Notes: generated by a model not told the origin, from the sequence alone. A DNA stretch of 64,000 nt from Strix aluco (GCF_031877795.1 NC_133933.1:22658029-22722028); one strand, 5' to 3'; numbered from the stretch's first letter, positions 48,657 to 62,439 are shown. Made by a program: numbers and translations.

Positions 48657-51600
48657 GCTTAACCATTTGCCCGCTGGAGCAAGGAGCTGGTCTCTGAGTC
48701 GCTGCCTATCACTGGCACGCTGCAGCGGGGCTCATCAAGCCCCAGGACAGCATATTCTCAGCTGTACCAAAGGAGAGTACATCATGTTTTGTCCTTGCAA
48801 AAGGTTGTTATAAATGGTTTAGTTTCAGGAGAGCTCAATTAGGTCTGGGAACTCTTGCAATGAGTTCGTTCCTAATTATGGCTCAGAGACTTTGCAGTAG
48901 TCAAAAGACAAATGGATGCCAAAGAAAGATGCAAACAACAGCGGGCATTTCAGTGGTGTCCTCTTTGCTGCTTATTAGCTGTGCTCTGTCTTGTACTGAG
49001 TATTCAAGCACTTCACTCTTCTCTTCCAAGACTGTCAGATTTCTCTAAGTCTCAGGGTCTTTCAGTGAGGAAGCCGAGTACACTACCTGCCAAAGGCACC
49101 GTCCCGTTGCATTTGGGAGCTGATAAATTTGTAAAATGAACATTGCTCACCTGAAACTGCCCTGTGCCGATGCTGTCACGCAGCAGCTTTTGATCTCCTT
49201 CCAAAGTCCGCAGGAGATCAGTCCTTGCCGATGACTTCTAGCTAAGCAAGATAATGAAACCCTCGGGACATCAGACTGACAGATGCTTTTTAATGGGACC
49301 TGATTGTCCTGAGTCCTGAGAGTGGCCTGGTTTCTTGGGGATTACAGTCGGCCTTATTTCAACTTTCATCTCAGCTGAATGTGGTCACTGAAGTCAGGTC
49401 AATTCTCGGGGTGGATGGACTCTGTAGGTGCCAGTCCTCAGCGAAAATCACCTGTGTGCTCTCTGCAGGTGCTCCTTCCTCCCAGTGATGGTGCTGGCCC
49501 TGGGGCTGCTTTTCTGCAAGTCAGAGACATTTATTTTCCTTTTCTCATTTTCCACACCTATAAAAATAAACCAATGGATGGCATTATCCTTAACAACAAT
49601 GTCATTAAATCATGCCTTGGTCTTTGCTGCTTTGTTTGCAGTGACTCATAGTATAATTCTTGCAAGTATGGGTCAAACAGGAGCCAGGGCTCAGTGACTG
49701 CAGTCCTGGCTCTCCCCCATCCTAAATGCTGAACCCCCTGAGGCAGCGGAAAGGCCTCTTATGTTGATGACTGAGAGATGTGGGGTCCCTCAACCAAATC
49801 CTCTTTCAAGTTAAAGCAACAGCAAACTGGGTGCTGGTTCCCTGCCAGCTGTAAGAAGTGGGTTTTGTCCTTTGGGACTGGTCCCACGTCCTGTCTCAGC
49901 AGTCTCGGTGCAGGTGCCAGGCTGGACCCTGTAAGGGGTTGGGCTGCTTCCCCCCCCTCATTGTCTTCCAAGCCCCTGTGCCACTGCACTCACGTGTTGT
50001 GCCCAGGAGCGAGTGACAGCTCACGTAATGCTGACTGGCAGGTGACCACAGGAAATGCAGCACAGGTCATGTCTCTGCAAGCCATGCTCAGCCTAAGTCT
50101 CCCAAGATGCGTCACTAAGACTCTTAGGGCTAAATCCCTCCCTGCATTAGTGCAGCCAGCAGCAGCCCTGCAGCAGGGATGCGCTCGGCCCCCACTCATG
50201 CCCAGATGCACCCCGCTTGACAGCTGCTGCTCTCTGCATTTCTAACTCACTTATCAAATTACTTGTCGTCACTCTCCTTAACCAGGACTTTACCTTTCAG
50301 GAGCCCAGAGCAACTGGAAGGATTTTACCTTTCCGCACCTGACAGCAAGGTGTGCAGCTGGGGAGCGAGAGCCTGCCGGGCTGCCCGTTGGCAGGGGGAT
50401 GCGACCGCCCGGCAGCTTTGAGGTGGCCGTGATCTGGGGAGCCTTGCTTAGAAGAACTGGCTCTTGCACAGTAGCAGGGCTTCACACCGCTCCGGATGCA
50501 GTTCAGCACTGCTCCCTGCCTCTTACAGGCATGGAAAGGGGGCAGGGATGGGAACCTGGCTGGCTCTTTGGCAGAGTGGGGGTACAGCCTGCCTCCTGCC
50601 TGCCTGTGCCCTGCCCTTGGTGAAGGCAGACACTCGCAGAGGGTCGGACTGGCATCTGGGTGGCGATTCCCCACAGCACCTCTTTTACAAAAAGGCCAGC
50701 ACTACTCAGGCATCTCTCCCCACGCCTGGCTGGTGTTTCAGGCCAACCGTCCCCATGTGAACCCAGCCCTCTCCTAACTCCGTGGCTCTCATTTCTTGCC
50801 AGTCAGGTCCCAGTCACCAGGCCAGCTCGTGCTCGCCTCTCTCCCTCCTCTGGGATCCTGTCTCTACTAAACTGGTCTCACCAGTCTCCATCTGGATTTC
50901 CTGCCTGTCTGAGGCAGGTCATCGCCCTTCTCCTGGGCAGGCTTATTTCTGTCGCCTTCCCTTGCACCCCTCACCAGGGAGCCTTGCGTCCTCCCAGAGC
51001 AGAGACAGGGCACTCCATCCCCTGGCAAAGCAAGCAACGGCACCTCTCTCCAAGGTGAGAGGGAGGCCCTCTCCTTTTTTCCCCCATGAGCAAGAGATCG
51101 GAATAACATCACACCCCCCTCCCTGGGTGGAGCAGACACTCGCCAAGTATCGCCCTGCTACCCACAACAACGTCGCTGAAACAAAGGGCCTCGTTTCATA
51201 CAGACAGCAGCGTCGGAAACATTTAGTAATTGGTCCCAGTGACAGCAGAGCTTTGCAGGAAAGCTGAGAGCATTCCCGAAACTGCTCATTATACTCCGGT
51301 TCCTCAGAGCCGAGCAGCTGCCTGACGGCTTCCCACACAGGGCAGGGGCCAGTCCCCTGCCCACCCTCTTGCCTGAACCCCAGCCACCATGCTCAGCCCT
51401 CCGCCTTGCAGCGGGTTGCCCCGTCTCCCCTCCGAGGAGCTGTGTCCTTGTCGGGCTGAAGATGTCCGCATGGTGAGTTCCAGCGGCCGCAGCATCTCCA
51501 GCTGGGAGGGCGCTGGACTTTGCTCCTCTCCCCCTCGGGGGCCTTGGCAGAAGGGGGGGACTGTGCCCAGGCCCAGCGCCTGGTGCCTTTGTGGACAAGG

Positions 51601-52100
51601 CAGGTGTGTTTGCAGGGTGGCCTGGAGACTCTATGGGAAGATGTGTAATAATCATGCCTGCTTTTCTCCTGATGGCTCCACTGTTGCTGCTCTGCTTGGT
51701 CACAGCTTCATTTCTGGGTGCACACAGAGAGGGTCTGGAGCACAAGAGGCCATTTGCCTCTACAAAATGGTTTAATACAAATGTTCCTTAACTATCTGGG
51801 GAAATAAGTTATTAAAGCTGGCCTACAGAAGTTACAGCTGTAGGACACTGCTGAAATGCCCATGCTTGAGACAAGCTGTGTGGATATTATTGCAATTAGG
51901 ACATTGGTTTAAGTTACTTGGAGGTGGGTTGGTCCCATCTGGAGAGGAAGAAGCAAAGGGGGGGTCTAACCCTATGGGGGGGTTGATGAAAAGGTGAAGC
52001 TAGACTCTTCTTGGAGACACATAGCAAGAGGCAACAGGTGCAAGTTACAGCAAGAGAAGTTAGAGCGAAAGAATAATGTTCACCACTGGGGGGGCAAGGC

Positions 52101-52285
52101 CCTGGAACCGGCGCCTTGGAGGCAGTGGGATCTCTGCTCTGGGAAGAGCTCATAGCTCAGCTGGACCAGCCCTCAGCAACATGCTCCAGATTTGCAGGTC
52201 AGCCCAGCTCCGAGCAGGGGCTGGACAGGAGACCCTGGACCAGGTCCCCTCTGCTGAAAGCTGCTTTTTGACTCTGTGATCCACA
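52101..52285 (+). mobile_element. CR1-type LINE, truncated 3' end
   Basis: The sequence follows the CR1 3' end block by block: CTGGAACCGGCGCCTTGGAG, then GGCAGTGGGATCTC, CAGCTGGACCAG, CCCTCAGCAACATG, GAGCAGGGGCTGGAC, GACCAGGTCCCCTC, and the tail CTCTGTGATCC. CR1 is the dominant LINE of birds and other sauropsids, and 5'-truncated copies like this are typical. It has no coding capacity. Confidence 0.7.
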
Positions 52286-54327
52286 TCCATGAGATATTTC
52301 TGAGATTAACCTGAGAGTTTACTGATGCACCACATCACCGAGGTTGCTATAGCGCTCATGCCAACAGGGCAGTGTTGGGGTTAACCCCTGGGACTCCCTA
52401 AAACAATGCCCTAAGCCAGCCCCAGCCTTGCAGGATCTCATCGTCCACCACCTCCACAAGTCCCCCAGGCAGCCGCAGCTCAGGGCAGACCTGGAGTTAT
52501 TCACCAGGGGAAATCACAGGAATCTCAGGTGAGAAGTTTTGGTCCATCTCACAGGCAGGTTTGTCAACCAAAGTGTCTGACACGAACCTTGAGCTGTGGT
52601 AGAGGTTCATCTCCTTGCCAGAGAATCTCTGTGGTTTGGGGACTTTGCAGTTTTGTTTCTGTTACACAGATGAATACTGAGACTAAAAGACAGGTGCTGT
52701 GCAGCGCTGGACCCAGCTGTGTATAAAAATACACTGTTCCATCCATCTCCACATAATAAACACATTAAAAAGGAACGAGGTGTGTCTCTAACTGTCTCCA
52801 AGTCCTTACGTGGGCCAAGCTGAGGTTTTTTTTTTTTTCCTTTTTACAACAAATGGAAGTAGAACAGAGGGCTGGTTTCAGGGGAGAGAAAGGAGTGGGA
52901 GGCAGAATATCACATCCTATTTCCTCTTTTAAACACTTGGCAAGGGAGCGAACTTTCCATTCCCATCTGGCACAAGCAGACTAAACACAGGTTCCTTTCT
53001 GATAGCCATCTGCACTCTTCTGCTACCTTTTCCCATCAGTCTTCTGCAGGCAAAATGCAAACCCGCGCACTATTTAAAGATAGTTGAATTTAGGGAGTGT
53101 AACCAAACAATTCCTTTTAGTTACCTTCTTTCCAATTCACCAAGCAGCAAGTGCCAAGCCAAACAATAACCCCGGTTAATCAACAGGCTCAGAACATGAA
53201 AGCAACTCCATTTCCTATTTGTGAATGCACAGATGTTATTTATCTTGGATCTCCCTGTGTTGGTCCCCTGGGATTAAATCACAAGCCTTTAGGTGGAGCA
53301 TAAGTGATTGCTTTTCTATCGAAGCAGCCTGCAGCAAGGCTTGGCCAGCTCCACTGCTGTACCATCCTCCTTCCTATGTCCCTAATGATGAATCTCTGCT
53401 GGTCCAAGGGGTCCCCTCAAGAAGTGGGGTGTATTGTGCCACCCGGGAGCATCACCTCCAGAAACGCTCGCTGCTGCAGAGCTGGGTTATCTCCACAGGA
53501 CCTGCACCAGGCACACCCGCAGGATGGCGAGGCTGATAGCTCTCAAGACACAGGCGCTAGCAAGGCTGGGTCAATCCAGGCACCGATAAGGGAGAGGAGT
53601 TTCCTTGCAGATGCAGACGTGGGTGCTGGACTCCTCTGCAGCTGCATGTTCATCCAGCCAGTCCCACCTTGCAAGTCCAGTGTGATTTTGGCCAGGTCAG
53701 GGAACACCACTTTTCAGGTGAGGTGCTGGTTTTGGTGGTGGTGCAGTAGCTGGTACTGCTGCGAAAAAAGCCATCCCTGGTCAGGCCCCTATCCCATCCC
53801 TTGCTTCCAGGAACCACAGCTGAGCCACAGATTTTGACTGTGTCCAACATACCGCAGTGAATCTGTTGGCTCCATCTGTGAGCAGGCTTGGCTCCCCAGT
53901 GTCCCACAGTCGTGAGACCCTGTGGTAGACGGCCAGGTGAGTAGGATGATCCCTCCTCCATACAAACCAAAATGCTCTGAGGGTCCAGGGAGATTTTTCC
54001 ACCTGGTGCCAGCTCCAACCACCTCGCTCAGCCCTGGCAGGGATGGCTGCTAGTTCTCCTGTCTGCTTATGTACCCTTTAATTTCAACTGGAGAAGGCCA
54101 TCCTCGTTCTTCCTCATGCCTGTCAAACTGCTGCAGAGCCTGGCTAGCATGGCCTGAGCGGCAAACCCCGCTGTAGCAGTGGCTGTGCATCACGGAGGTG
54201 TTGGTGATGCTCATGCATGGGGTTCGTGGAGCATTTTGAGAGGCTGCCTTTTGGATGAGTGCCACTTCTTGTAGCATCGGTCCTGACTGCTCTCACAACC
54301 TGCTTTCTCGGCTGTCAAGTGCTTTTT

Positions 54328-54340
54328 GGGGGGGGGGGGG
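54328..54340. repeat. 13-base poly-G tract
   Basis: An uninterrupted run of 13 G in intergenic DNA. Confidence 0.9.
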
Positions 54341-57300
54341 AGGGAGCCATGGTGGTAATTTTCCGTATTGCAGAAACACCCTGACTGCTGGTGGTGGCTG
54401 AGGCTGTGTTTGGAGACACCTTCCCACCCACAAACCCTCTGGCGCAGTCTGCCTACTAAATGGGAGTCCCCTCCACAAAACCGGCACACAGGCTTTCTCC
54501 AGAGCTGCGAAACGCCGAGCAGCTCTGCTTACAGCATGACTCGTCTGTCCTGTATTCGAAGATAAATAGGTGCATACACCCACCCAGGGCCAGGCTGCGG
54601 CCCCTTCCCACAGAGGCAATGGCGTGAAGATGCTGCAGGGCTGCCGGCAGATAGCGTGTCCCGCACACGCCGGTGAGCACAGGCAGCCTCGTACATGAAG
54701 AGGAGAGCCGTGGATGCAGACCTCGACATCCAGCTGCTTTCCCTGCTCATCAGGGCTGCAGATGCAGCTTTAGTGTGCCTGACACAGGTCCAGAATGACT
54801 AAAAGTCCCGGGCGAGCATCAGCTTGTGCCACTGGTGCAGCTCTGGAGGCAATTTTCCCCTAATGTGCTTTCTGCAGGAGTTTCAGTGCCCAGGTTTCAG
54901 TGGCGGGTGGGGGGGCTGCCCCCACCTATGGGCACGGGGTGGGACAGGGGCCACAGCGTGTCCTGGGTACCCTCAGCAGCTGGGAGCAGTACCCTCAGCA
55001 GGGCAAAGGGGCTGAGTTTTCCCCTGGTGCAATTACACTGAGGTCAGTAGAGGTAGAGGTAGGTGAGCAGAGAATTTGTCTCTTCTTTAGTGGCATGACT
55101 GAGCTGGCTGATTACAATTTTTCAACAGTAGCGACAGATTTAAGATAAAGCCGGTCCCTTCCCCTGCAGGCTGACCAGACGATGCAGCTGGCAGAGGACA
55201 GGAGCTGCTGGGCTGCTTCCTGTCATGGGAAGTACCCAGGGCCGTGTAAAACTAACCGCAGTGACCCTCGCTGGGGGCCTTGCTGGAAGAAGGGGTTACG
55301 TGGTGAAGACTGTGTCCCACCCCCACCTCTGTAACCGTAGGGGTGTGAGGAGCTGGGGCAGGGTCCTTTCCCCGCTGCTTTGGACATGGTGGGGGGAGGG
55401 AGGAACCATCCTGCTACATCATTATTCTGGGTGGTGGGTCATGAAGCAGGGAGCGAGATGCCTCACCAGGAGCAGGAACCCTTGTCCCCACTGGGGCCAG
55501 GTTGCAGCCTTTGGAAAGGGAGGGAAAAGCTGCTGCTGAGTAGGCACAGGACTGCAGAGCTGAGCTACTTTAGCTATTCATTCCTCGAGTCCCCAAAGAA
55601 GCAATTACTGCATCGATCCCCATCTTAGCAAGCTCTCAGGGCAGAAGGCAAAAGGATAACTAGCCTCTGCTCTTAAGTAGGAAGCTGGGGATTTTATGGG
55701 ATTACTTCTTGCTCCTTGACAGATGTAGGTCTTTTTAGGCCAGAGTTAAGGCTGGTGCTGAGCATCATGGTTTGATTTAATAGGCACCAGTAAGAACCTT
55801 TCATCAAGACTGGGATGGGACAGGCTCACAACCACACGGGACCATGCTGGCTCTTGCACACACATGCATGTGCAGGAGAGAGCAGGGAGTGGAGCATCAC
55901 CAAGACCCGTGCGGTCAGAGTCCCTCTCTCCCGAGTGCCTGGATCTGCTCCCCGAGCCTGGATGTACCATGAACCCAGAGGAGCTGGATTCCTGCAAGGA
56001 GTCAGACCTCCCAGTGCATCCTGGTTCAGGTGTCCTCTGCCCCTCATCTGCACCTTGGCCGTAGCTCTTCCTAGTCTGCTTTGAAAGGCTCTTATCCAAC
56101 AACCAGTGGAGCTTGGGGCTCAATGCTGCGTGAGCAACTATCTTCCTAACTTCGTTAAACTTTCAGTACCGATTTTCTCTCCTCAGTGCTTTCAACTCTT
56201 CTTAATGAAGTTAACCCTGCTGGGGAGACTCCCGGGGGCTGCCTTGCACCCACCTGTTCAGCCTTTCCCATGCTTTGTGGGGGGGGACGCGATGGTTTAC
56301 CTGCACTCACAGCAGCTAGAGCTAGAGCATTGGCTCAGTTATATCGGGACAGATGCGCCTGACATTGATAACGTTAGTCCTCTTTCCGTAAAAGCTGCTT
56401 TGTGCTATTATAGCAGCAGCCACAGCGGAGAGCCGCATTGCTTTAATTATGGCAGCAGAGCCAAACAAGTACAACAGCAGAGACCAGATCCTACAGAAGC
56501 AATAAATTCCCCTGGTCAGCTCCTGTGTTTTGGTGCCTTCTTGCTGCTTGGATTTACATGTTGCCTCTCTCCCTCTTAGGCAGGGGCCTCGCCTCTGCAT
56601 TCTTAGGCACCCACTGTCTCCCTGGTGCTAGCAAGTGGCCTGCCAGAAAGTGGGAAGGGCTGGTGTTACCTCTAGGGTCAACTTTTCTCAGGGAAGGGGA
56701 AATAAATACCAGCGGGACACCCTGTTGAAAAAAATAAACACATTAATAAATAAAACCCTAGCGTAATGAAAAGGTGAAATGCAGTGATTCAGTAAAGGAT
56801 TCAATTTTTTAAATGAAAATATCTTTCATACACTGATTCCAGCCAAAATGCATTTCACTTCCCCTGACAGAATATAAATATTAACCCAGACATTCTTTGT
56901 TCTTAATGTGTCCTTTTGTATTGGCATGATCTGGAGTTGTGCTGAGAGCTTGCATCTCCTGCTGGCTTCCTTGCAGATGCTGGGTCCTTGGTGCATCCTC
57001 AGAGCAGAGCAGAGAGGACACCTTCTCCTACCTTGAACATGGGGCTCTGCTGCTCATCCATGCTGTTTTGGAGCAAATTCAGAGTTCAGAAGGATAGAGA
57101 TGACACCTCCTTTTGCAGGAACCTGAAGGAGGTGCTAGTGGGACATCTAAGTCATGTGAGGTCCCCATCAAACCCCCATGCCCGGGGTTTCGAGTCCGGT
57201 TCTCTGCTGCTCAGTGGACTTTACCTTATTGTAAAATGGCTCTGAAACTGTGCCCTTCTGGTGGGAGCAGTGGGCAAGGGAGAGGGCCAGGGAAGTGTGA

Positions 57301-57795
57301 AGATGACACTCTTTCAGCCTCTCAGCTGTGGGCTCCAGGAAAGAAACCCCCCCAAGCAATCGCTAGTTTTTAACAGCATAGAAAGTGAGGACATGGATGG
57401 GTTTATACCACCTTCCTCTGCCCCTCTCCTCATCCTCCATGACTCTTAGGCTGCACTTGCACAGAAGGTCAGGGAAGAGCTTTGCAGGCATCACCTTTCC
57501 CTTGTCCCTGTCATGGAGACCAGCCCCAAGTGACAGACGTGCCAGGAAGAGCATGGCCAGGACCAGGTGATGGGTGAAACACTGGCCAGGATGGACATGG
57601 GCCAGTGAGCTGTGCTATCACTAGCAATGGAGAAAAAAAGTGAGGAAAACCATGTAGAAAACAGGGTCATCATATTTTAGGTTTCTCAAGCCAGAAATGC
57701 AAACGTGTCCTCCGTCCTTTCCTCCCCTCCCCTCCATTGCTGCCCCCCCTGCACTCCTCCCGGTCATCTACAGCAGCTGTCACCGCACAAGCAAA

Positions 57796-57870
57796 GGCCC
57801 CAATTCAGCAAAGCCCTTAAGCACAAACTTAATTACCAGGACAAGCTTAAGGACTTTGCTGAATTGGGCC
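57796..57870. mobile_element. Hairpin repeat relic, probably MITE-derived
   Basis: GGCCCCAATTCAGCAAAG with CCCTTAAGC (57796-57822) pairs with GCTTAAGG and ACTTTGCTGAATTGGGCC (57845-57870). The arms pair over 26 bases with one mismatch and one bulge, around a 22-nt loop. The AATTCAGCAAAGCxCTTAAG motif resembles an old dispersed amniote palindromic repeat. Confidence 0.6.
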
Positions 57871-60306
57871 TGCAGAGCTGGATGGAAACCTGCTGAGCCA
57901 CGCCAGGCCAGCCTTGTGGGAGGGCTGCAGCCTCGGCCCCTTCCTTCCTGGGAATCAGTGTAAAATAAAACCAGAGGCAACATTGCAAAAGCAGATCAAA
58001 TTCCCAGCCCCTTAGCAGCCCATCCAGGTACGAAAGACCAGACCCCTCCACTCTGCCAGCTGTATCCAACCTTCTCGCTTCTTGACACGGGACACATACC
58101 CCATTTTTCTTCTCTGCTCACCAACCCTCCTCACAACCAGGCACAGGACAGGATGGGCACGCATTGAATGGCTTTTTCTTCTCAAGCACCATCTGGAAGT
58201 CACCGCGAAATGCGATGCTGTGTGGAAAGTGGCTGGAAAGAATGACACCGTGAGAGCCTATTTTTTTTCTGAGGAAATAAATAGACTGTGCGCCACAAGC
58301 ACGGAAAGAAGAGCATTCGTGCCATATCAGGCACAGGTAGGGCCATGCAGGGACAGCCTGGAGTTTGTTTGAGGAGCAGTCACTGCCTCTTAGGAAGATT
58401 TTGCTGGGCAGAGGCATATGGGACAGTCTCTGGTGATACTACCAGGGTGCCAGGCTGTGGGTGGCAGCAGTTTCCACCTGTCCTTAGCAGCCCCAGGCAT
58501 GCAAACTATTTATAAGGGGGCCATAAAACATGGGGGAGCAAAGCAAGTTACTGCACGCTGCATGGCAGCTCCCATGTGTGCAGGTACCAGGAATTGGGGA
58601 GAGGCTGACCACCACTGCCCTCTCGGCTGATGAGGGGGGCTTTCATGTCACGGGTGGTGGTGGGGGTGTCAGGCGAGACAGAGCCCGAGGCCTGGCTCCG
58701 ACATGGTTGTGGCGATGGCGTGGATTCAACTATTTCAAAGGGCACTGGCCGGTCAAATCAAGCCCCAAATTTAAATTTGTTAAAATAACTTTTTGCAAAA
58801 CATTAGGATGGAGAGAAATGTTTCCATGGTTTTGTTTTTAAATTCCAAGTGGGAAGAGTTTATTTTTTCACTAGGAAACTTTCCCTGTAGGATTCGTGAC
58901 GCTGGCTGGGAGACAAGAGCCAGCGAGCTCCGCTCTCAAATGGAGGTGACCCCAGGGATGACACTGTGCTGGTCACGTCGCCTCGTGCAGCCTTACTTGC
59001 CCCCTTGGCAAAAGGGAGGTGGTAATGTGCATGGCTGCAGAATGTCTGGGATGCCAATGCTGCTGCAGGGATGCTCAGCCCCATGGCTATCATGTGGTTA
59101 GGCCCTGTGGCCATTTGATCTAAATCTGGACAAGTGGTATGGTTGTATTTGCATGGTTGAAGGTAAATGCAACAAAAACTCTTACACTGCAGGCAGGTTA
59201 GGGGAAAACCTGGGGAAATGATCCCCCAGTGATTTTATTTCTCCTTGGCTCTGGTTATGCACAAGTGCCTTCTGTGGGGATAGCGATGGTCTGTTCTTCA
59301 CTGGCATGTTGCTCCTGATAGATTGCTGCTGGTTCGTAACATATGAGTGAATGGCTGTTATCACTTGTCTTCTGTTGGTTTATACTGTCCTGAAAAACAA
59401 AATATTAGAGAGATTTATAAAATTAACCGAAGGAAAAAAAAAAAAAAAAGCCATGAGGGCTCATCTGGTTTCAATCAGCTCAGTGCCCTGGAAATCAGTT
59501 TACCCCAGCTGAGAGTCCAAGTGCTGCTGCTTCTGCCCCCAGGTGACCAGGTAGTCCCAAGTGTTTAATGCAAAAACATGCAACAGTGAAACAGGGGTCT
59601 GGTGAGCACTTGAGATGAGGAAAAAAGTGGAAACCAGGGCAGGCTGGGCTCCATTTATGAGAAATGGCTGGAAACAAAAGGCAAAAAAATGTCACTTTGA
59701 ATGCTTGCATCTTGCTCCCATCACTGGAGCAGAGGAAGAGCACAGTGGTTCATCCTCATTTGCAATTAAATACTTTGATCCCATTTTATTCTCTCATCCC
59801 GTGTGCTGCTTCATGGCTGTGGAGCCACAAATGGCAGGAAAACTCCTCTTGCTTTGTCCCCTAAGAGGAGTGAGAATTTGGCCTTTTAGGGTCTGAGACA
59901 TAATGAAAACTGATTGCTTGGACATGTGGATTTCTAAGATGGTGGCTCAGCAGCTCCAGGGTTAATGGGGCTCCCTCAGTTTCAGCCATTGATGTATTCA
60001 TTGATATAAAGGCTTATCTACAAGGGAAAGCTTGTTCTTATTAAGGTAGGACCTGCAGATGGGGGTACAACAGCTCCTTCTGCTCTGCCTCTGTAACCCC
60101 AGCTTTTCATGCCTGGCTGGGGCAAGCAATGAAGAAGGAGGCACAGCTATTAAAGGACAACTCCCCGGCATGAAAAACACCTCCCCAGGCTTATTACATC
60201 CTCTGTCCCTGGGATACCTGGACACCTTTACAAAGACTTCCCCTAAGGGAAGGACCAAAGGTGCAGTGTTCTGGGTACACACCTCATCCAAGAAACATTA
60301 CACGGC

Positions 60307-60320
60307 GGGGGGGGGGGGGG
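60307..60320. repeat. 14-base poly-G tract
   Basis: An uninterrupted run of 14 G in intergenic DNA. Confidence 0.9.
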
Positions 60321-60908
60321 TTAAGCCGCGCCTGATCCAGCGAAGCACCCAAGCGCAGTTGATGGAAATCATGGGAGGTGTGCCTTTTCTTTCAAAAGGA
60401 CTATTAACGTGCTTATGGTTAATCACACGAATAAATCTTGCGGTGGCTTAGAGCCAAAGCGAGCAATAAAAGCACCGATCCCCAGGCCTCCCGATGGGAA
60501 TTGGCCAGGGCCAGGGCTGATGTTCTCACCAAGTCGCTGGGAAGTAATCCACGCCCTCGGCACATACGCGCCTGGGGATTTTTGTTCAGTTACCCCCTCC
60601 AAAAGGCTGTTATCTAGGTAGAACCTCGAAACTATCTGCCCGTGCCAACCTGGATGGCAAGGCAGGCATCCACAGGATGTTCATCTGAGCTGCTTTTTCT
60701 CAGCAGTGCGTGTGGGAGCCATGGAGGGTGGATGGAGGGGAGCCCCAGTCCTGTCCCTAGGTCTCCTCTGGGGGCTTGGGTGTGTCAAGAATTAGATATT
60801 TAAAGGGACATGCTTTCCAAGGAGGAGAAAACCTTGGACCTCAAGCCGTGCCAAGCATAGGAGGGCATTTAGAGAGACAACGTGGTGTGCATGGTGCAGG
60901 AGGGCCTC

Positions 60909-60928
60909 GGGGGGGGGGGGGGGGGGGG
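60909..60928. repeat. 20-base poly-G tract
   Basis: An uninterrupted run of 20 G, likely to be length-variable and error-prone in assembly. Confidence 0.9.
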
Positions 60929-62429
60929 CATGTGGGTTTTTTGTTGGCTTTTATTTTGTACAGATGAGTCCAGGACATCCATAGCAAGTATATGTATGTC
61001 CGATGGAGACAGGCAGGCTTGTTTCTGATGAGACATTTGAGGGAATTGAGCTATGGCCCCATCTTGCATCCCATGCTTCAGCTGGACACAGTGGGAGACA
61101 AGGGCACTTGGGGCAGGCTGTAAAGTTAATTTTAAGAGACCTCCTAATATGGAGTGACACCACCTGAAGCAGCACCCTGTCTCTCCCCTTCTCCCAGAGT
61201 GGTCTCCCAGCCCCTGCACATACCATTAGGCACCAACTTTGGCTGTTCAGCTTCAAAAAAAGTCTTTTAAAAGTCAAGCCTTTGTCTTCTTCTAGGGCAG
61301 AAATTAGCAAAGCCAGTAAGGACAAGCACACGTGTCCCAGGGTATGCAGCAGGGAGAGGGGATCCCGATGGCCAGGCCAGTGAAACGCAGGGGAGCCGCT
61401 TCCCCAGTGCTTTGTAGAGTTGGTTGTCTTCTTACTCCTCTCCCCAGCTCCAAACCTTGTTGTCAGGAGGCCAGGGCAAAGGAGCTGTGTGCACTGAGTC
61501 TGCCCCGCTGCCGTCCTCCCGCTAAGGCTGCCCAAGGTTACCGGTAAGGTTGCCGGTAGCCCTTTGCAGCGAGCTCACCTGCACCCGCCCAAATTTCCAC
61601 GCGTCTGCAGGGGCTAGATCAGCTCCTTGTGATTCATTTTAATCCAGCACAAAGCAGCAGCTTGCTGAAGCCTGATGTGAAACACCCACATACGCTCCCA
61701 TTATATAATATGAATCTAAGAAGATTAAATTATCCGGTCTGAGGAAACACATGCACGTATGTATGTACACATTTATATACAGTCTGGGGGTTGCTGGGTA
61801 GAGCTGAGGGCAAAGCTTTCCTTCGGAAACGCTGAACTTGCACTTGTTAGCACTTAAACACTGGGGCAAGTAACGTGTATATGCCCGTGCTCCGGCGCAT
61901 TTACGAAGGGCTGCAGCAGCGCTACGCTCTGCATTTGAGGGTGCAAGAAAAATTTGTAGTTGTGTGCTTGCTTATCCACTTTGCTGGCAAAGTCTAGAGG
62001 AGCAGTACGGAGCAACGGGTGGAACAAACCCAGTCCCTGCACTAAACTTTACCCGTCAGTGTACAGCAGGATAGCGCTCACTGGGCGAGGAGAGAGAGGG
62101 GAGAGCAGTTCCCCGAACCACCGAGCACCCCTCGGCAGCCGTGGTGGCCCTGGCCGGACCCGTGGCCAAGAGCAGTGTCCAGCGTGCCTGCCCTGGGGCA
62201 CAGCCCGTTCCTGCGTGAGCACCATCACCGCACGATGCCCACAGCCAGGCCTTCAGCTGGGCCTGGGGTGCCCAAACCTTTCACCTAAGGATGGGTTTTG
62301 CCTTCCAGCAGTTTAACGTCGAGGGCGGATGGCAGGAGGCGTCCTTCACTTACAGCCACCCGCGGGGCTGCAAACGGCTTCGCCTCCTTCTCCTCCCGTG
62401 CCTTCCCGTTATTGATTCACGTTGTTTTG

Positions 62430-62439
62430 CTAAATATAG
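62430..62439. promoter_or_regulatory. MEF2-type site upstream of LBH
   Basis: CTAAATATAG fits the MEF2 consensus YTAWWWWTAR at every position. It lies about 0.6 kb upstream of the presumed LBH transcription start, at the edge of the CpG island. LBH is named for limb bud and heart expression, so a muscle-type site is plausible, but function is inferred. Confidence 0.45.

Larger units (their letters stand above)
46930..62400. other. Intergenic DNA upstream of LBH, no gene recognised
   Basis: About 15.5 kb with many short frames that overlap on both strands and look like nothing known. The most protein-like is a minus-strand frame at about 48171-47797, treated under findings. The region contains a CR1 fragment, a MITE-type hairpin, old repeat relics, several long G runs and an AT-rich island at 56740-56900. 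LBH enhancers may lie here, but none can be proved from sequence. Confidence 0.5.

Noticed and set aside
57170-57205. B-box-like GGTTTCGAGTCC
   Set aside because: It has an extra base relative to the consensus, no A-box upstream at tRNA distance and no acceptor-stem pairing.
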